A stretch of 64,000 bases of DNA from Simmondsia chinensis (GCA_018398585.1 JAGTTD010000001.1:32996438-33060437), one strand, 5' to 3'; shown: positions 35,336-48,610, counted from the first letter of the stretch. The notes: generated from the letters alone by a model not told the origin. Made by a program: numbers and translations.

Positions 35336-36685
35336 TCACGCCCTGATTGGCTGATACGAGAGCACGCGGATCCCCTTTTGTTTCTCCAACGCGCGACACC
35401 ATCCGCGTATTCTTGGGTCGCGACTATTTTAAATGTGATTTTGATTTTTTTTTTGTTTTGCTTTGTTTCCCACATGTAAAAATTCATCCAATGAATTTTA
35501 ATTTTTCAAAAATTATTTTATTTTATAATTTTTAATTTTTATTCATCTCATGAATAATATTTGGTAAAATTAATTTACCCATCTTATGGATAAATAATTC
35601 ATCACATGAATTCCTTAATATTTTTCTAGTGGCAATAAAATGTAGAGGCTTGCGTAAGAACCTCAGGGAAAATTTAAATCTAGCTCCAAATGGATTAAAT
35701 TAAATCATCTCATGATATTAATTTAATTACTATTTAATGAGACTTAATTCCACTAAATAAATCTCACTGCACTCCAGACTTAAATTATTTATTCGATATC
35801 TCCCTAATATACTGTATTGATGATAACAACCCCTCCACTAGATGTCCATGACAAAGGATAAATATAACCACTACCATTATCCTTCTCACAGCTTCTCCAT
35901 TAGTTACCGACTCGCCCTTTACTGAATAATTCATTTATACTTGAACATATTCATATTATAAATTCCAAATGTCAAACACTTGGAATACTTTGGCCAAAGT
36001 TTCCGAACTATTCAAATATTTGCGAATCAACTAAGGGGACATCTGTATCTCATAAGAGACTGTAGATTCCCCATTGAATACATGATCCTTGTCACATTTC
36101 ACGCCGCTACCCAGTGTACATGGGATTTCATTCATTCATTTTAGACCTTACTTATAGTACATCAAAGTAACTAACGCTCCATGCACAAGTCCAGAATACC
36201 CTCAGGATTTAGAGTCGTCATTCAAACAGTACAACGTGAATAACTCATCTCCGATAGTAGTCTAGAAATAAGTAACCCACATGGTCCAACTCAGTGTGTC
36301 AATCATATTAAACACACTAAATTAACACTTTTGGATCTCCATCCGCATGACCAAAACAAGCCATCTAAAGTGTCACGTTATAGTCTTAACATACAAGTGG
36401 TCCAGACTTGTCTTCGACTACATGTCTTTCAAACAGCAATCCATATCATTTGTTCCAAGTCTATCTGTGGCTTAGTCTCATAAACCACTTAGAACAAACA
36501 TGTAAATTGTAGTCAGAGGACTACACCCATCTCATAGATGTCTCCCGAAAGAAAATCACATGCAGTATAAATACTCACATACACAAATTTAACTAGGAAA
36601 CAACTGGGACTTCAATTTTATTTATTAATTAAAATAATATATCCAGAATAAATCTGAATTTCGGGACACTGTTCCTAACAATATT

Positions 36686-37760
36686 AGGCCTCGTACAAGT
36701 CATAGCATACATAAGACGACCTATGACTTTAGCAGACCTCGGTTGATACACTGATCACCATCATTAGGTACAAAATTTAATTTCAATTCTTTATTGTGGA
36801 AGCTGGAGCACATTCATTCATATCAAATTTATTCAACACCTTTGCAGTGTAGTGAGATAGAGTCAAGGAAATTGTATCACCATCCCTTATTATTCTAATA
36901 CCAAGGATAACTTCAGCCTCACCTATTTCTTTCATAGCAAAGTTATTTGGGAGAGATTATTTGGTGTTAATTACTTGCTCAATATCAGTACCAAATATTA
37001 ACATGTCATCAACATACACACAAATAATAACTCTGTTATTATTTTCAAACTTGCTATAGACACATTTATTCGATTCATTAATCTTGAAACCGTTGTTTAA
37101 AACAACTTGATCAAATTTTTGGTACCACTATTTAGGGGCCTTGTTTCGGCCCGGAATTGTAAATCCTTTCAGTTGTTCCATATACACCTCTTCTTCCAAC
37201 CCACCATTAAGAATGTTGTTCTTATATCCATTTGGTGAATCTTTAATTTATAGATAGACACTAGAGCAATCACCACTCCAATAGTCGATATTCTTGCCAT
37301 TGAGGCATATGCATCAAAGTAGTCTATTCCTTGTTTTGGTAAACCCTTTAGACATTAACTGGACTTTAAACTTGTCAACAGTTCCATCGACCTTCATTTT
37401 CTTCTTGAAAATCCACTAACACCCTATGGGCTTATTCCATTGTGGAAGATTGACAAGAATCCAAGTGTTGTTCCCCATAATGGAGTCCATTTCATCATCT
37501 ATAGCCTCTTTCCAAAAGGCGGCATCATGAGACCTCATAGACTCATCAAATGTCATAGAATTTGACTCTATGACACAACAGTATGGAGTTTGACACCCCA
37601 TATTGTCTCTAGTTGCTTCTACTAGAAATATATAAAGATTTGGTCTTAAAGATTTTCCTTTCCATGCTCTTTTATTTCTTCTAAGTTCTAGAGCACTTTC
37701 AGGGATTTCCTCCCTCAGATAATGATTATCATCACATGATAAAGGCATGTCATTATCAAT
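36686..37760 (-). pseudogene. Copia F reverse transcriptase
   Basis: Minus strand. The RT opens with 'MTFDESMRSHDAAFWKEAID' and the block 'NNTWILVNLPQWNKPIGC' (37748-37416). It continues after a frameshift with the insert 'KFKVQLMSKGFTK', then 'EEEVYMEQLKGF', and reaches the catalytic motif YVDDMLIFG near 36990. The block 'GRLMYAMTCTRPN' closes it at the E junction. At least four stops or frameshifts are present. All key RT motifs remain visible, so F is better preserved than A, B or D. Confidence 0.9.
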
Positions 37761-37899
37761 CGAAATGTTATCTATCAGTCTAGGAATCGAAGTAAAACAT
37801 TTATCATCAAAAATGGCATCTCTTGATTCAATTATCGTATTACATTTATGAACTCATTTGGTTCAATAACATAAAATCGATAAGCCTTATTATGTCCAC

Positions 37900-38640
37900 A
37901 TAGCCAACAAATATACATTCAATTCCTCTTTCCCTAACCTTTTTTTTTAGGTTCAAGGTCTTTGACAATTGCCCTACATCCCTAAACCTTGAAATAACTC
38001 AAGTTAGGAGCCCGTTTGTTCCAATATTCATATGGGATTATTTTACTTTTCTTATTAGAAACCCAATTCAAAATATGACAGGTCGTATGCATGGCCTCAC
38101 CCCAAAAACCATCACTGAGTCCTGAATATAATAACATGGCATTAACCATCTCAGTTAGAGTTCGATTTTTTCGCTCAGCCACGCCATTTTGTTTTGGTGT
38201 ATAAGGTTCCATGACCTCATGAATAGTCCCCGTGGTTTTAAAGTACTTAGGATCATAGTACTCACCACCATGATCAGTTCTTAAGGGTTTTAGGAATGTT
38301 TCACAATGTAGTTCTGTTTCAGCCTTCCATGCTTTAAATTTATCCATTAATTCATCTTTAAAATTCAAAAGAAATATATAGCAATATCTTGAACAATCAT
38401 CAATAAACGTTATAAAATATCTCTTTCCTCCTAGTGTAGGGGTACCTTAAAATCACACAAATCACTATGTATTAAATCAAGTAGACTCGTATTCGTTTGC
38501 ACTAAAGGAAATGGTAATCTTGATATTTTTGTGAGCATACAAATTTTACATTTATCAGTAACTTTATTAAAGTGTGGAATTAAGTCCGAGTTAGCCATAT
38601 TTTATATTCTACCGAAATTAACATGTCCACGTCTATGATG
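37900..38640 (-). pseudogene. Copia F integrase
   Basis: Minus strand. The HHCC zinc-binding region lies at about 38660-38540: 'HLWHHRRGHVNFGRI' followed by 'CKICMLTK'. The catalytic D,D,E acids are visible as DLIHSD, 'LRTDHGGEY' and 'QNGVAERKNRT'. The longest open piece is 38368-37982 (128 codons). Frameshifts separate the zinc and catalytic domains. The polyprotein order gag-PR-INT-RT is that of Ty1/copia. Confidence 0.9.
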
Positions 38641-39070
38641 CCAAAGATGAGAACAATCAAGCATATACACCACACTAACAAAATTGAAAAAACCATTTAG
38701 TTTAAACATTCCTTCATACAAATAGCCTTTTCCTACAAAGGCACCACCCTTTGATAGGATGAACTTATCGGCCTCAAAGATCAACTTAAAATCGACCCTA
38801 TTAAGAAGGCTACCAGATACAAGATTCTTTTTGAAGTCTGGTGCAAAACATACATCAGTTAAGGTAAGTGTTTTTCCCGATGTAAAAACCAAATCAATTT
38901 TACCTACCCTTAACTAGTATAGTTGCACCATTTCCTATGAACAAGAACGACCCATTGTCTATACAATCAAAAGAATTAAAAAATCCCCTATCTTTACAAA
39001 CATACTTTGTAGCCCCGAGTCAATCGACCAAGACTCATCGTCTTGAATGAAATTGATCTCAAAAATCATC
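38640..39070 (-). pseudogene. Copia F protease and pre-integrase region
   Basis: Minus strand. The aspartic protease motif is seen as 'SWSIDSGAT' around 39025, though a one-base change breaks the frame just after it. The following open piece (38892-38602, 96 codons) covers the end of protease and the GAG-pre-integrase domain, with 'LTLTDVCFAPDFKKNLVSG'. Confidence 0.8.
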
Positions 39071-39099
39071 GCCACGAAATTATCTTGCTAATTACTATT

Positions 39100-39914
39100 G
39101 CGATTACCTAGCCCCTTGCCTCTCTTATTCTTGTGGCGGTGACAATCCTTTTTATATGACCGGGCCTGTGGCACTCCCAACAAATAGGCTTTTGCCTCTT
39201 TTCTTCACATTTCTTTGAGGAGTGTCTGGTTTATTTCGGTCCTTTACTTGATTGTCTTCTTCTATGACATTGATTTTTCTAATGTCCTCGGGACAATCCT
39301 TATTCTCATCCTGTAACCTATGACATTCATCAATACGAAGATGGTTAACTAACTCCTCAATAGACAAATCTTCCTTCTTATGTTTAAGTCCTTTTTTAAC
39401 ATCTTTCCATGAAGGTGGAAGTTTGTCTATCAAGGCGGAAACGATAATGATGTCATCCATGTTCATGTTATATTGCTTAAAGTGATTTAAAATCCTTTCA
39501 ATTTCATGAAATTGCTCAATAAAAGAATGATTATCGACCATTTTATAATTATTGAATTGACTCATAAGAAATTTCTTACTTGTAGCATCTTTTGCCATGT
39601 ACCTAGTTTCAAGAGTGTTCCACAATTCTTTGGTAGTAGTTATGTTGGAGTAGATATTGAAGAGAGCATATGTCATACCATTAAGGATATGACCCCTATA
39701 AATGTAATCATCATTCTCCATTTGAGTCTTGCACGTTGCTCAGCGAAGGTTTCATCATCGGATGGAGGAGGGTGGATTGTTGTATTCGTGACATACACCA
39801 CATTCAAAGCTGTGATCTAAAAGTGCATCTTTCTTTGCCAACGACGAAAATTTCCACCATTAAAACGGTTAGTTTCACAAAGTTCGTAGTCATCTCTCGT
39901 AGAGAAGAAGCCAT
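39100..39914 (-). pseudogene. Copia F gag
   Basis: Minus strand. The start codon is at 39914 ('MASSLREMTTNFVKL'). An early frameshift and an in-frame stop lead into the main open piece 39721-39152 ('KELWNTLETRYMAKDATSKK', 'NNYKMVDNHSF', 'INKLPPSWK'-type block). A CCHC knuckle 'CWECHRPGHIKR' follows near 39170, whose last cysteine is displaced by a one-base deletion. This is a typical plant copia UBN2-type gag, about 250 residues when intact. Confidence 0.88.
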
Positions 39915-40497
39915 TTTCAAACAGAAAATAAGTCTTAAGATTGTTAGAACAATATGTAAAAGCACATAAATTTTGTTAGGCAAACATAAAGAACATGTAT
40001 CAATTTCAGTCATTGGTTTCAAGGCTTGTAAGGAACCATTTTCCTTAAGATTTATTTCTTGAATACCAAAATAGTTTAATAAATCCAATGAAACCAAATA
40101 ATAAAGTGAGAGTAAGAGCGTAGAGAGAGGATTGATGTCCGAGACTTTTCAAGAGAAAGAGAGAATGAATTTGTTCAAGTGTGTTCCAAACCCCAATTAA
40201 GGGAATTTATATAGAATTTTATATGTCTCTTAGAAGAGACACATCATTAAACACATGCTTTTAATTAAGGGATACATTCCTCCAAAATATATTTAATTAA
40301 TTTTCAAAAAACACAATAGGGTGTGCAAGGTAACGGCCATAACCGCTCTGTTTGTCGACACACAGACCCAGTCCTTAGGTTCTGTAAAGCTATGTGTTGA
40401 CACATAACCTCCCGAAAGTGTTTCTACAGAGTGTGCCATATTTAAGCTAAAATATAACAAGTAAATATCTAAAACACTTTATTTTAAAAATACATCA
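39915..40497 (-). repeat. Copia F 5' LTR and short leader
   Basis: Minus strand. A candidate LTR start is TGATGTATTTTTAA at 40497. A TATA box 'tatataaa' lies near 40215. A degenerate PBS, TGGTATTC (40068 to 40061), separates LTR from leader. The 3' LTR is outside the window, so exact LTR ends cannot be confirmed. Confidence 0.55.
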
Positions 40498-41578
40498 ACC
40501 GTATGTTGGATATTAAATTCTACATTTGACAAGTCATCAAATTCAAGCCCCAAAGAAAGACATGGCTCATACCAAGGGTTGATGCATGGCTGAACATGGA
40601 AAGCATATGATGACTAATATATCTAATCAAAGGTTTATAAATTTGGGTGTGTGTGTTTCTACATAAGTGTGGATTGAGAAGAAAATTGAGAGGATACTAT
40701 ATTAATTAGGTCACTAAGTTTTGGAATAAAATACTTATTATTTCTCTCTAATTATATTTGGGTATGTATTTTTATTCTCATTTTATTGAGTATTTTATGT
40801 CCTTAGTTTTATAGCACAAGAGTATTATTTTCAATGACATTGACACATTATTAATTGGGTATTACACAATTCTAGGCTATCGTATAATAAAAACCAATAA
40901 TATGGGATGGTATTGTTATAATTCTAGAACTTTGTATATAAAATATTGTTATGTTAATACTTTCCTATATCCTTACATTTGTTATATGTATTAGAGCTTT
41001 GTCTTTAATTAAAATATTAGTACGCTATCTTTTTTTTTTTTTTTTTTTTTTAAAGGCAAGTATTAGCTCTGGGCATGCCCAGGAACAAAGAAATAGATTT
41101 CCCTATAAATCACACATGGGTATTTGATGTACTTACTTTTGCACAAATATATTTGTTATAATATTATTTGGTGTTTTTTATTAGGGTGTTTCTAACCTAT
41201 ACCCAAAGAATATTAAATTCAGTTTAATTATTTGCATTTAAAGCTAAAGGTATTAATGCTAAATAAAGCACTATTTTACATGCTAAGGGCACTTAAGCTT
41301 TTTTGAGGAAAACATATTACTAAATTGCATTTTTTTAATATTATGGTTACGCACTTGAAATATTGTTAATTTTCTAATCTTATTTAATCTTGATCCTAAT
41401 TTTTTTAATTAACTAAAAATTCCAATTTATTTATCTTGTTATACTTCATTTTTCAATAATAGACATGATTTTTGTTAGTAAAAAAGAGAGTTCATATATT
41501 GCAAATGCATTCATATTTCACTATTTTAAAAGGACTTTTATGTATAAGTCATATTGATAAATTATCAAATTATTATTG
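40498..41578. other. AT-rich host DNA, no gene seen
   Basis: No frame or terminal repeat is recognised. It contains a poly-T run (about 41028-41053), which on the minus strand could be a retroposon tail, next to a GGGCATGCCC palindrome (41076-41085). It is continuous with 49065 onward once copia I is removed. Confidence 0.6.
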
Positions 41579-41991
41579 TGTAGGAAAATATAAGTAAATA
41601 CACAAACATGAAGTTTAGGAATACCTCAATTGTGGAACAGAATCGAGACTTGCCTTACTGCCTTGCTAGATCGCCTTAGGAACATGTAGTATCGATTTAG
41701 AGGGCTACTAGAGTCCTCTAGGTTTCCACATTGCAAAACGAAGAGTCGGGAATGGTGACACTAGGGAGAGAGGTGAGTATTAGAGACTAACTGATTTCAT
41801 AATCAAATGAATGAATTAATCACTGAGGAGAGGAGATGACTCTATATATAGGTACTTAAACCTATTTCTCCTCTAATCCATTACTCCCTTAAAAGAAGGG
41901 AGGAAATCCCCCCACTACTTAAGTGGGGACATCTACACTATATCTCAACAATTGAGATGTATTTAGTGGTTGACCAAGTTAGTGTCCAACA
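41579..41991 (-). repeat. 3' LTR of copia I
   Basis: 413 bp. A minus-strand TATA box (TATATATA, 41843-41850) is visible. On the minus strand the PPT 'gtggctgagtgagaga' precedes it. Confidence 0.88.
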
Positions 41992-44690
41992 TCTCTCACT
42001 CAGCCACTAAGGTTACTCTCTCACTTCATACAAGTAATAGGACATGCAACCAAATGATACAATTAATAACGGAGCGTATTATATTAAGTCACCATCTACC
42101 TAACATAATACCTCAAGAACACATAAATAGGTTCAAAATACTCCAAACCATTTACGATCGCCAAGAATCTAGCATCATGGATCCCTCAAACTAAAGTGCT
42201 AAATTCACACAACTTTGATCATATCACGACTAATGTGACATAATTGCCTGGGCATTTCAGGTCATGCCAAAACAGCTTTTCCTTGGACACACATGTCAAT
42301 CTATCTTAGCCTAGTCGCATTCCTAGACATGTTCCGCTGGACCATATCTATCATGGCCCTTGGATTGCACGCTAAAGTAGCAGCACCAGTTTCCTACTTC
42401 ATGACATGGTTCCAAGTTCCAAAGGGTATCAACATGGATTATTAAGTCCAAGAGCTCACACAATGAATAAGAGGGTATCCATTCAATCACTCTCAACTCC
42501 GATTGTCTCATAGCACATACAGTATGACATGTATGTTATGGCATAGCTCCCATTTAACTAGGCATGTCACTCTATTATTTATGCCACACAAATTTCCTGA
42601 TAGGCAATACACAATATGCCACTAAAATTCGGCTATCTAACAGGCATGACATGGAACGCGTTAATGAAATTTATGTTCGATCTCAGACTAACTGAGGCGA
42701 CATTGTTTCACATGCCTCTCATACAATTCATGTACAAGGCATGATGAGATCCATATTTACTCAAAACATGATCTCATGTGGTCTCATCTCCCATGCACTC
42801 AACGTTGAGGCAATCATCCGTGTGAGTGGATTGATCATAACTTGGTGACATCTTTATATTTATGTGCCTTAGGTCACGCATGCAAACAAGAATGAATCAC
42901 ATAGAAGCCACTCACAAAATTGCATGAGAAATAAGTTTTGATCCTTTGCACATTTGCATTGTAGCCATGTCATTGACTTGGACCACAACAGATGCCTGGA
43001 AATAGTTGTTACATTCAACCGTAGCTAAAATTTCTCAACCACAAAGGTCTTTAGGCTGCTGCACAATCTTCATACTTGGATTCTGACATGGATAGGGTAA
43101 TGCCTTCTTATCACAAGCAAGATAAAGAACAACACTATCTTTAAGAACAAACACATTGTCAAGTGCATCTATGCTCGTCTTGGTCATCACTCAATCCGAA
43201 CTAGCAATCTAATTAGTCTTATATCACCACCTAGGTAACAATGGACCAAAACTACAGTACCATAAAAGTAATTAAAGATTTTCTTATCTGTTAATTAATT
43301 GGTTTGACAACTTGAGCATGGATATACCATCTCAACAATTAAACAAATATTAAAGAGTGTACACAGCATAGTGTACATTAAGCTCCTAAATGCTTGAATA
43401 AAGAACGTCACTCATATGTTCCTTTTCTCGTTTGTTTTGAGGCAATGCTGAAATCTTTACTTGCGACACTCCACGATAGGACTATCCACGAGTTTAGCAA
43501 TGCATCTAAAATCATAAGGGATTTCTTAACTCAAGACAAATTAAGAGATCTTTAGAATTACTTATTAGGAACTCATCCATAAACACATAGTTTGCGTTAC
43601 TCGTTTCCTTCGTCCGAAAATAAAGGACAACCACCAATAAGTAGTGTTAGTCATTTTCATGTTACTTTCTTCTAACAAATGTCATGAACACATAAGGAGA
43701 GAAACAAGATTCTCTCTTTTCATCTTTTTTTTGTGTGGACATAATGAAAATAGTCCCCGCCTATTATGGACAAACCAAAAATAGTATGAAATTCCACTTC
43801 CACTGCAGGATGACAGTTGAAGACTATAAATAGATCATTTAGGAGGCATTTGTGACAAAACAACAAGGGTTAACCTATAGAAGCCTTCGCATTCAAACTA
43901 TCTATTCCGAATAATCATCTTGACATCCATTTTGAAGAATACTAAGTCCAATTGAGCAACTATGACAAGAAGTTAGGCTTATTAAGGCAATTCTTGCCAC
44001 AAAAGAAATGCAACATTATAGTCTATACCCTCAATTTAGTATGAACACCCACTTACTAAATGGTCTCATATTTATTAATTGATCCATTTACTTTACGATT
44101 AAAAACAAGACACACCTGTTTTTAAGATATAAACAAGACCAACTTGCTTCTAATATATTTACGCCCATGTAGGAAAACAATCAACTCTCACATGTTGCAT
44201 ATGATCATATCATATTGATTACCATTCACAAAGATGTAGGCAAAATTAGTGCTTCTACATATGAAGCAGTTTCCTATTTTAACAAAGAGTGTAGAAAACA
44301 CTTACTTTGTTATGGAAATAGCACCATAGAATGAGATTGCAATTAGTGTTACGCAGCTTAGGTTTATTCCAACATATAGGTGTAACCTAATTTTAATTCA
44401 TCTCACTCCCACTATCCTTGTCGAACTCTTGAGTTTGAGAAAACTTAAACTTCCCCACCTCCGCCAAGCAATGGTGGAATCCTCATTTAAGAACTCATAC
44501 AACTCAAAAATTCCTTTTACTTTAACTTCACACACTAGGAAACACATCCTCCAAGAAGTCAACACAAATAATTGTACTGATGCTATACCTTTATAAGGAT
44601 GCTTATCAACAAAATCATGCACATGGTAGACGAAGTTTCCCTAATTGTGCAATGAGTTATGGACATAACCACAACATCAATCTGGATGAA
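41992..44690 (-). pseudogene. Copia I 3' interior, presumed RT/RNase H relic
   Basis: By position this should be RT and RNase H, but I cannot read the catalytic motif. Only short unconnected frames exist (for example 44622-44398, 74 codons). The call rests on location between the integrase relic and the PPT. Confidence 0.45.
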
Positions 44691-44699
44691 CATGGATCG

Positions 44700-45010
44700 T
44701 GGCAAGTTTGACACTATTCCTTAACTTATAAGGTGTAATGCTCACTATTCTCAGACTTACTGTAAATATGGTGAAGCATATAGTCAACAGACAAAAGCGA
44801 ATCTCCCAAACAATTTTTAGGTAGAGTTGCTTTTGCCGTCGTTGACCAAACCATATCTATAAAGGTTTCGAGTCCTTTGATCTACAACATCATTTTGTTA
44901 TGGCATTCTAGGAATCGTCTATTGACTATTAGCACCCTTGTTCTACAAATGCCTTGAACAAATTAGACAAACACGACCTTTATCGTTACAAAGAGTTTAC
45001 ACAAAAATCT
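44700..45010 (-). pseudogene. Copia I integrase relic
   Basis: Minus strand, across frames: 'DQRTRNL' followed by 'DMVWSTTAKATLPKN' and 'LGDSLLSVDYMLHHIYSK'. This matches the copia block that starts with the catalytic E (NGVxERxNRT) and runs through the following helix. Two or more frameshifts and loss of the catalytic E make it non-functional. Confidence 0.65.
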
Positions 45011-46379
45011 CATTTGACTTTCAACATCCTCAAGAGGCACTTTGAACAAATCAATGCTTCAAAGGGACAAGGTAAGAGGTAAACATATCTATAATGCAAA
45101 TGGTGGTCTATGAATGTAACAAAGTGAAGCGCACTATGCACCACCTTTACATTTATAAGTATACCAATATTTGAACGAATCAAACTCCGATGAATGTGCT
45201 ATCATTAAAGCTTTACTAGAAGGCCTTTTGAATTTTCCTTTTCGCTAGAAACAACTTGCAAAGAAATGTGTACTTAGGTATAGATCACAATTAGCCTTTC
45301 CGAACTAATCAGTTTATTATTTTCGGACGAAAACAACGAAAACAAGCATGCCACTTAATAGTTCACTTAACAAATATAAAAGTAACAAATACTTTTCAGG
45401 AGTTACAATAATTCAAGTCAAACTTAGAGAAAACTTCACATAGAAGACTATGTTCAAACATAAGAGGGCTACTAAGATGAATGAAAAACACAAGCATAAT
45501 TCGAATGTCGGTAGAGAAAGGTACCCCTTTTTAACTCAAGACATACAAAAGCATGGTTAACCATTCTGTGAAAATATGTCATTTACTAGGACAACATACT
45601 AAGGTAGATGATTTTTGAGAAAAATTATCTAGGCTTGGGCACATGCTTAGGTCTCACAGACCAAGCAAATAAAGTATTTACTCGATTGGCTTCGCGATAC
45701 TTTGATTCCAACCCAAGATAACAAAGATCTTAATTTACTCATCATTGACCACTAGTGGCTCCATTTGGCTACACCTAGGGTCATTTAGTAATCATATCAT
45801 TACAAGAACCTATCATATGGCTAATTCTCATTTCTAGAATCTTACAAGTTATGAATAGTCGCGTACATCACCTGGAAGTGATCGCCTATAGACCATTTGA
45901 ATCTTTAATCTCCTTTTTGGTTTTTTTTTTAAAGAAAGAAAAAAAATGAACATAAGTGATCCTTAACTTAGTTTCATATAGTTGTAGCACCACTATAGTT
46001 CTCAAATGCCACTAAGGCCATCGCACATATAATACAACACAATATAATGTGCATTGCATTCTTTTCCAACCAACAATTATGATTACCATATCTCATTTGT
46101 TCAGACTCATCAAGTTATGTTACGGACATAGTTATCGGATAGAGTTTCTAAAACTCTTCTAACGAACAAATAAGTTATCTTCTTGTGTCACACATCATAA
46201 TAATGAACATATGCAACATTAAACTAATGCACATACTTTCACTTTTTAATTAGCCAGATTATCACATCACATCTTAAGCCATTAGATCAAAAATTTCGCT
46301 AAACTCATAATCATCTCAAACAACATAATTTGTAATGTGAAATCTAATCAATCATTTGACTCAATAAGGAACAAATCCA

Positions 46380-47230
46380 TTTCAATAACTCAAGAAGGAC
46401 CATAAAAGTCCACAATAATTACTAAATTCAAACAAGAAACTAATCCTTCTTAGTAACTATACAATGCTTTATGATTTTTACAATTGATTCTATAATCCCA
46501 AAGGTCAATAGTAATTTATTTTGACTTTAGCAACTAATGTTATGACTACAAAAGTCAATAGCAATTAATTTTAGTTTAACAACTAATGTCATGACCACAA
46601 AAGTTAATTTATGTTACGATCACAAAAATCATTAACAACTTATTTTAGATCAAGAAAAGGAACAAAATTTTGATTTTAGTTCAAGAAAAGGAACAAAATC
46701 ATTTTCTCGAAATGTCATAACAAATTGATTAATTTTAACAGCATATTTGGGACTACGAAAGCCGCCATAATTGATTCAATTCAAAGAAAGAACAAATCTA
46801 TTTCTTTAGAAAATTAAAATCTGTTTATTAATTGAATCAACAATTTGTAAATTTGAAACTCATGTTTGACCACAAAAGTCAAAGACAAGTTATTTCAATT
46901 ACGTAACAAGAACAAATTTGTTTCTTTACGGAACAAATCCATTTGGCTAATTTAGATAATCAATTAGTTAATTTAACAAATCACGTATGACTACTAAAGT
47001 CATTAACATTTGCTTTTATTCAATGAAGGAACATATCACTTTTTTTTATTTAAACTGAGATATTAATTGATTAATTTAATTGCTCATACTCGATTGCAAA
47101 AGTCAATATCAATTGATTTAATGCAAGTATGAAACAAATCCATTTCATTGTAATGAAACATATTCAATAATAAATTTAATAGCTCATCTTTGACTACGTA
47201 AATCACTACATTACATAAAAATAATTAATA
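46380..47230 (-). repeat. Quasi-tandem repeats in copia I
   Basis: The phrase 'gac.acaaaagtca' recurs about eight times (near 46390, 46500, 46545, 46595, 46615, 46755, 46870, 47085), alternating with 'aaggaacaaatc.atttc'. Spacing is irregular, 45-130 bp. It may be decayed gag or leader. Confidence 0.5.
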
Positions 47231-47382
47231 TGAACAAAATACATATTAGGCCATTGCTAAACTTTTATGGCCCTCAAATAATAATTCTTCATAGTCTATA
47301 ACTAGAATCCAAATAGTTTTTTGTGGTAGTCATCTACCCTTTTTCATTATAAAAAATAAATAAATAATTAACTTGAGTGGAC

Positions 47383-48345
47383 TGTGAGGCCCTGCCAAGT
47401 AATTGGGCTTGAGTAGCCCAGGATAAAACACTTTCATTAACAACGTGTGGTTTTATTTTGAAAACCCTAATTAGTAACCACCCCTAAAATCCGCCGCACT
47501 AAATGGGACGTGTGGAAGACAGTTATACCCAATTAGAGCTCCAAAGCGTTCAGTCCTTTAGCCACGGCGACCGGAGACTCTTGCCGGCAACTAATGTAGG
47601 TGATTTCAGCCAGCGTCGGATTTCATCATTGCCACTTCAGATTGCCATTCCTCGCCACCGTCTTTACTTCGTCCGGCTGCAGCGCCACGAACAACGTCAT
47701 AAAGCGTTCACATCAGGCTACTATAGAATAAATAAGTTAATTACGTGTTAGACACGTGATTAAATAGTATTTTAGTAGGTACCTTTATTTTAGTAATAAT
47801 CTAGGTAATTTTCCCTTTTATTACTTAATTACAGTAGTATTAGTATTAGTTAGTTAGTCCCCCTCCCCTTATTATAAATAGTGGCAATTAGGTTGTAAGG
47901 GGTCATAATTTTGGGAATGTTAACTACTCTTTCTCTCCCCCTTACTATTCTCTCTATCTCTCCCTCAATTTCTTCTCTATCTCCCCCAATTTCTATATCG
48001 ATACAATTTTTACTATAATAATTACCTGTGTCGTTTTTTGAGTCCGGTGGGTGGTGGTCGTGGACCTGAGATGCGACCAATGCTTCGTCATCACGTCGAA
48101 GGCTTCTTCGCCGCCACGACGAAGGCCTTATCACCACCCCAGGACAAACACCTACTCAAGGCCTTCATAGCTCAAATCGTTCTCTCACTGGGAGTGGCTA
48201 TTCAAAATAGGCTCGTGCTTCAAAACCGATCCAGTGCGAGGGTTAGTCAATGTGAGGCCAGAACGAATCTGGACCCTTTTTCAAGGGGAGAGACTATCGG
48301 CCGCAGGCCTTCACTTGGAGAAGCCATTGTAACCGCCAGTTAAAA
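47383..48345. other. GC-richer island inside copia I, origin unknown
   Basis: It starts near 'tgtgaggccctgcc'. It has a TATA-like TATAAATAG (47873-47881), a CT-rich stretch (47930-47990) and short frames at 47503-47751 and 48038-48343 (plus). Composition and layout resemble an LTR (U3, TATA, pyrimidine-rich U5) or a captured promoter/5' exon. No partner LTR or matching TSD was found, and no protein family is recognised. Confidence 0.35.
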
Positions 48346-48610
48346 CAGATCCAACCAATTGGCTCGCATGGGCACTTCTATTATTAGATTCCAATTTTTA
48401 GGGTTTTGCTTAGAACACACTTCATATTTACATTACATTTTCTAGAGAAAAATCTTAAAATTAGCAGTACATAACCTGCTGATTTCATTCTCAATGAACC
48501 TAGCATATTGATGTCAGATTCAAGTTTATTCATATGACAATCATAGCAATCTAACAATTTTCACCCTACTAATTTGCACATTAGTAGTTAATTGACAAAG
48601 ACAAGTATTA

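Larger units (their letters stand above)
34473..36680 (-). mobile_element. Solo copia LTR E, TSD ATATT
   Basis: 2208 bp. On the minus strand it starts TGTTAGGAACAGTGTCC (36680) and ends CCCCAACA (34473). A perfect TSD, ATATT, sits at 34468-34472 and 36681-36685. It is closely related to the LTRs of copia G. F's coding sequence reads straight across it. No internal sequence remains, so it is a solo LTR. Confidence 0.92.

Noticed and set aside
36686..39914. Intact copia F gag-pol gene
   Set aside because: Motifs for gag, PR, INT and RT are all visible but are broken by several frameshifts and stops and by insertions E and B.
40498..41578. Host gene promoter or 3' UTR next to copia F
   Set aside because: No adjacent coding sequence or conserved motif could be identified; left as anonymous AT-rich DNA.
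47503..48343. Possible host gene with two exons (82 and 101 codon frames)
   Set aside because: No recognisable domain, no convincing splice pattern, and located inside copia I; kept only as an unexplained island.
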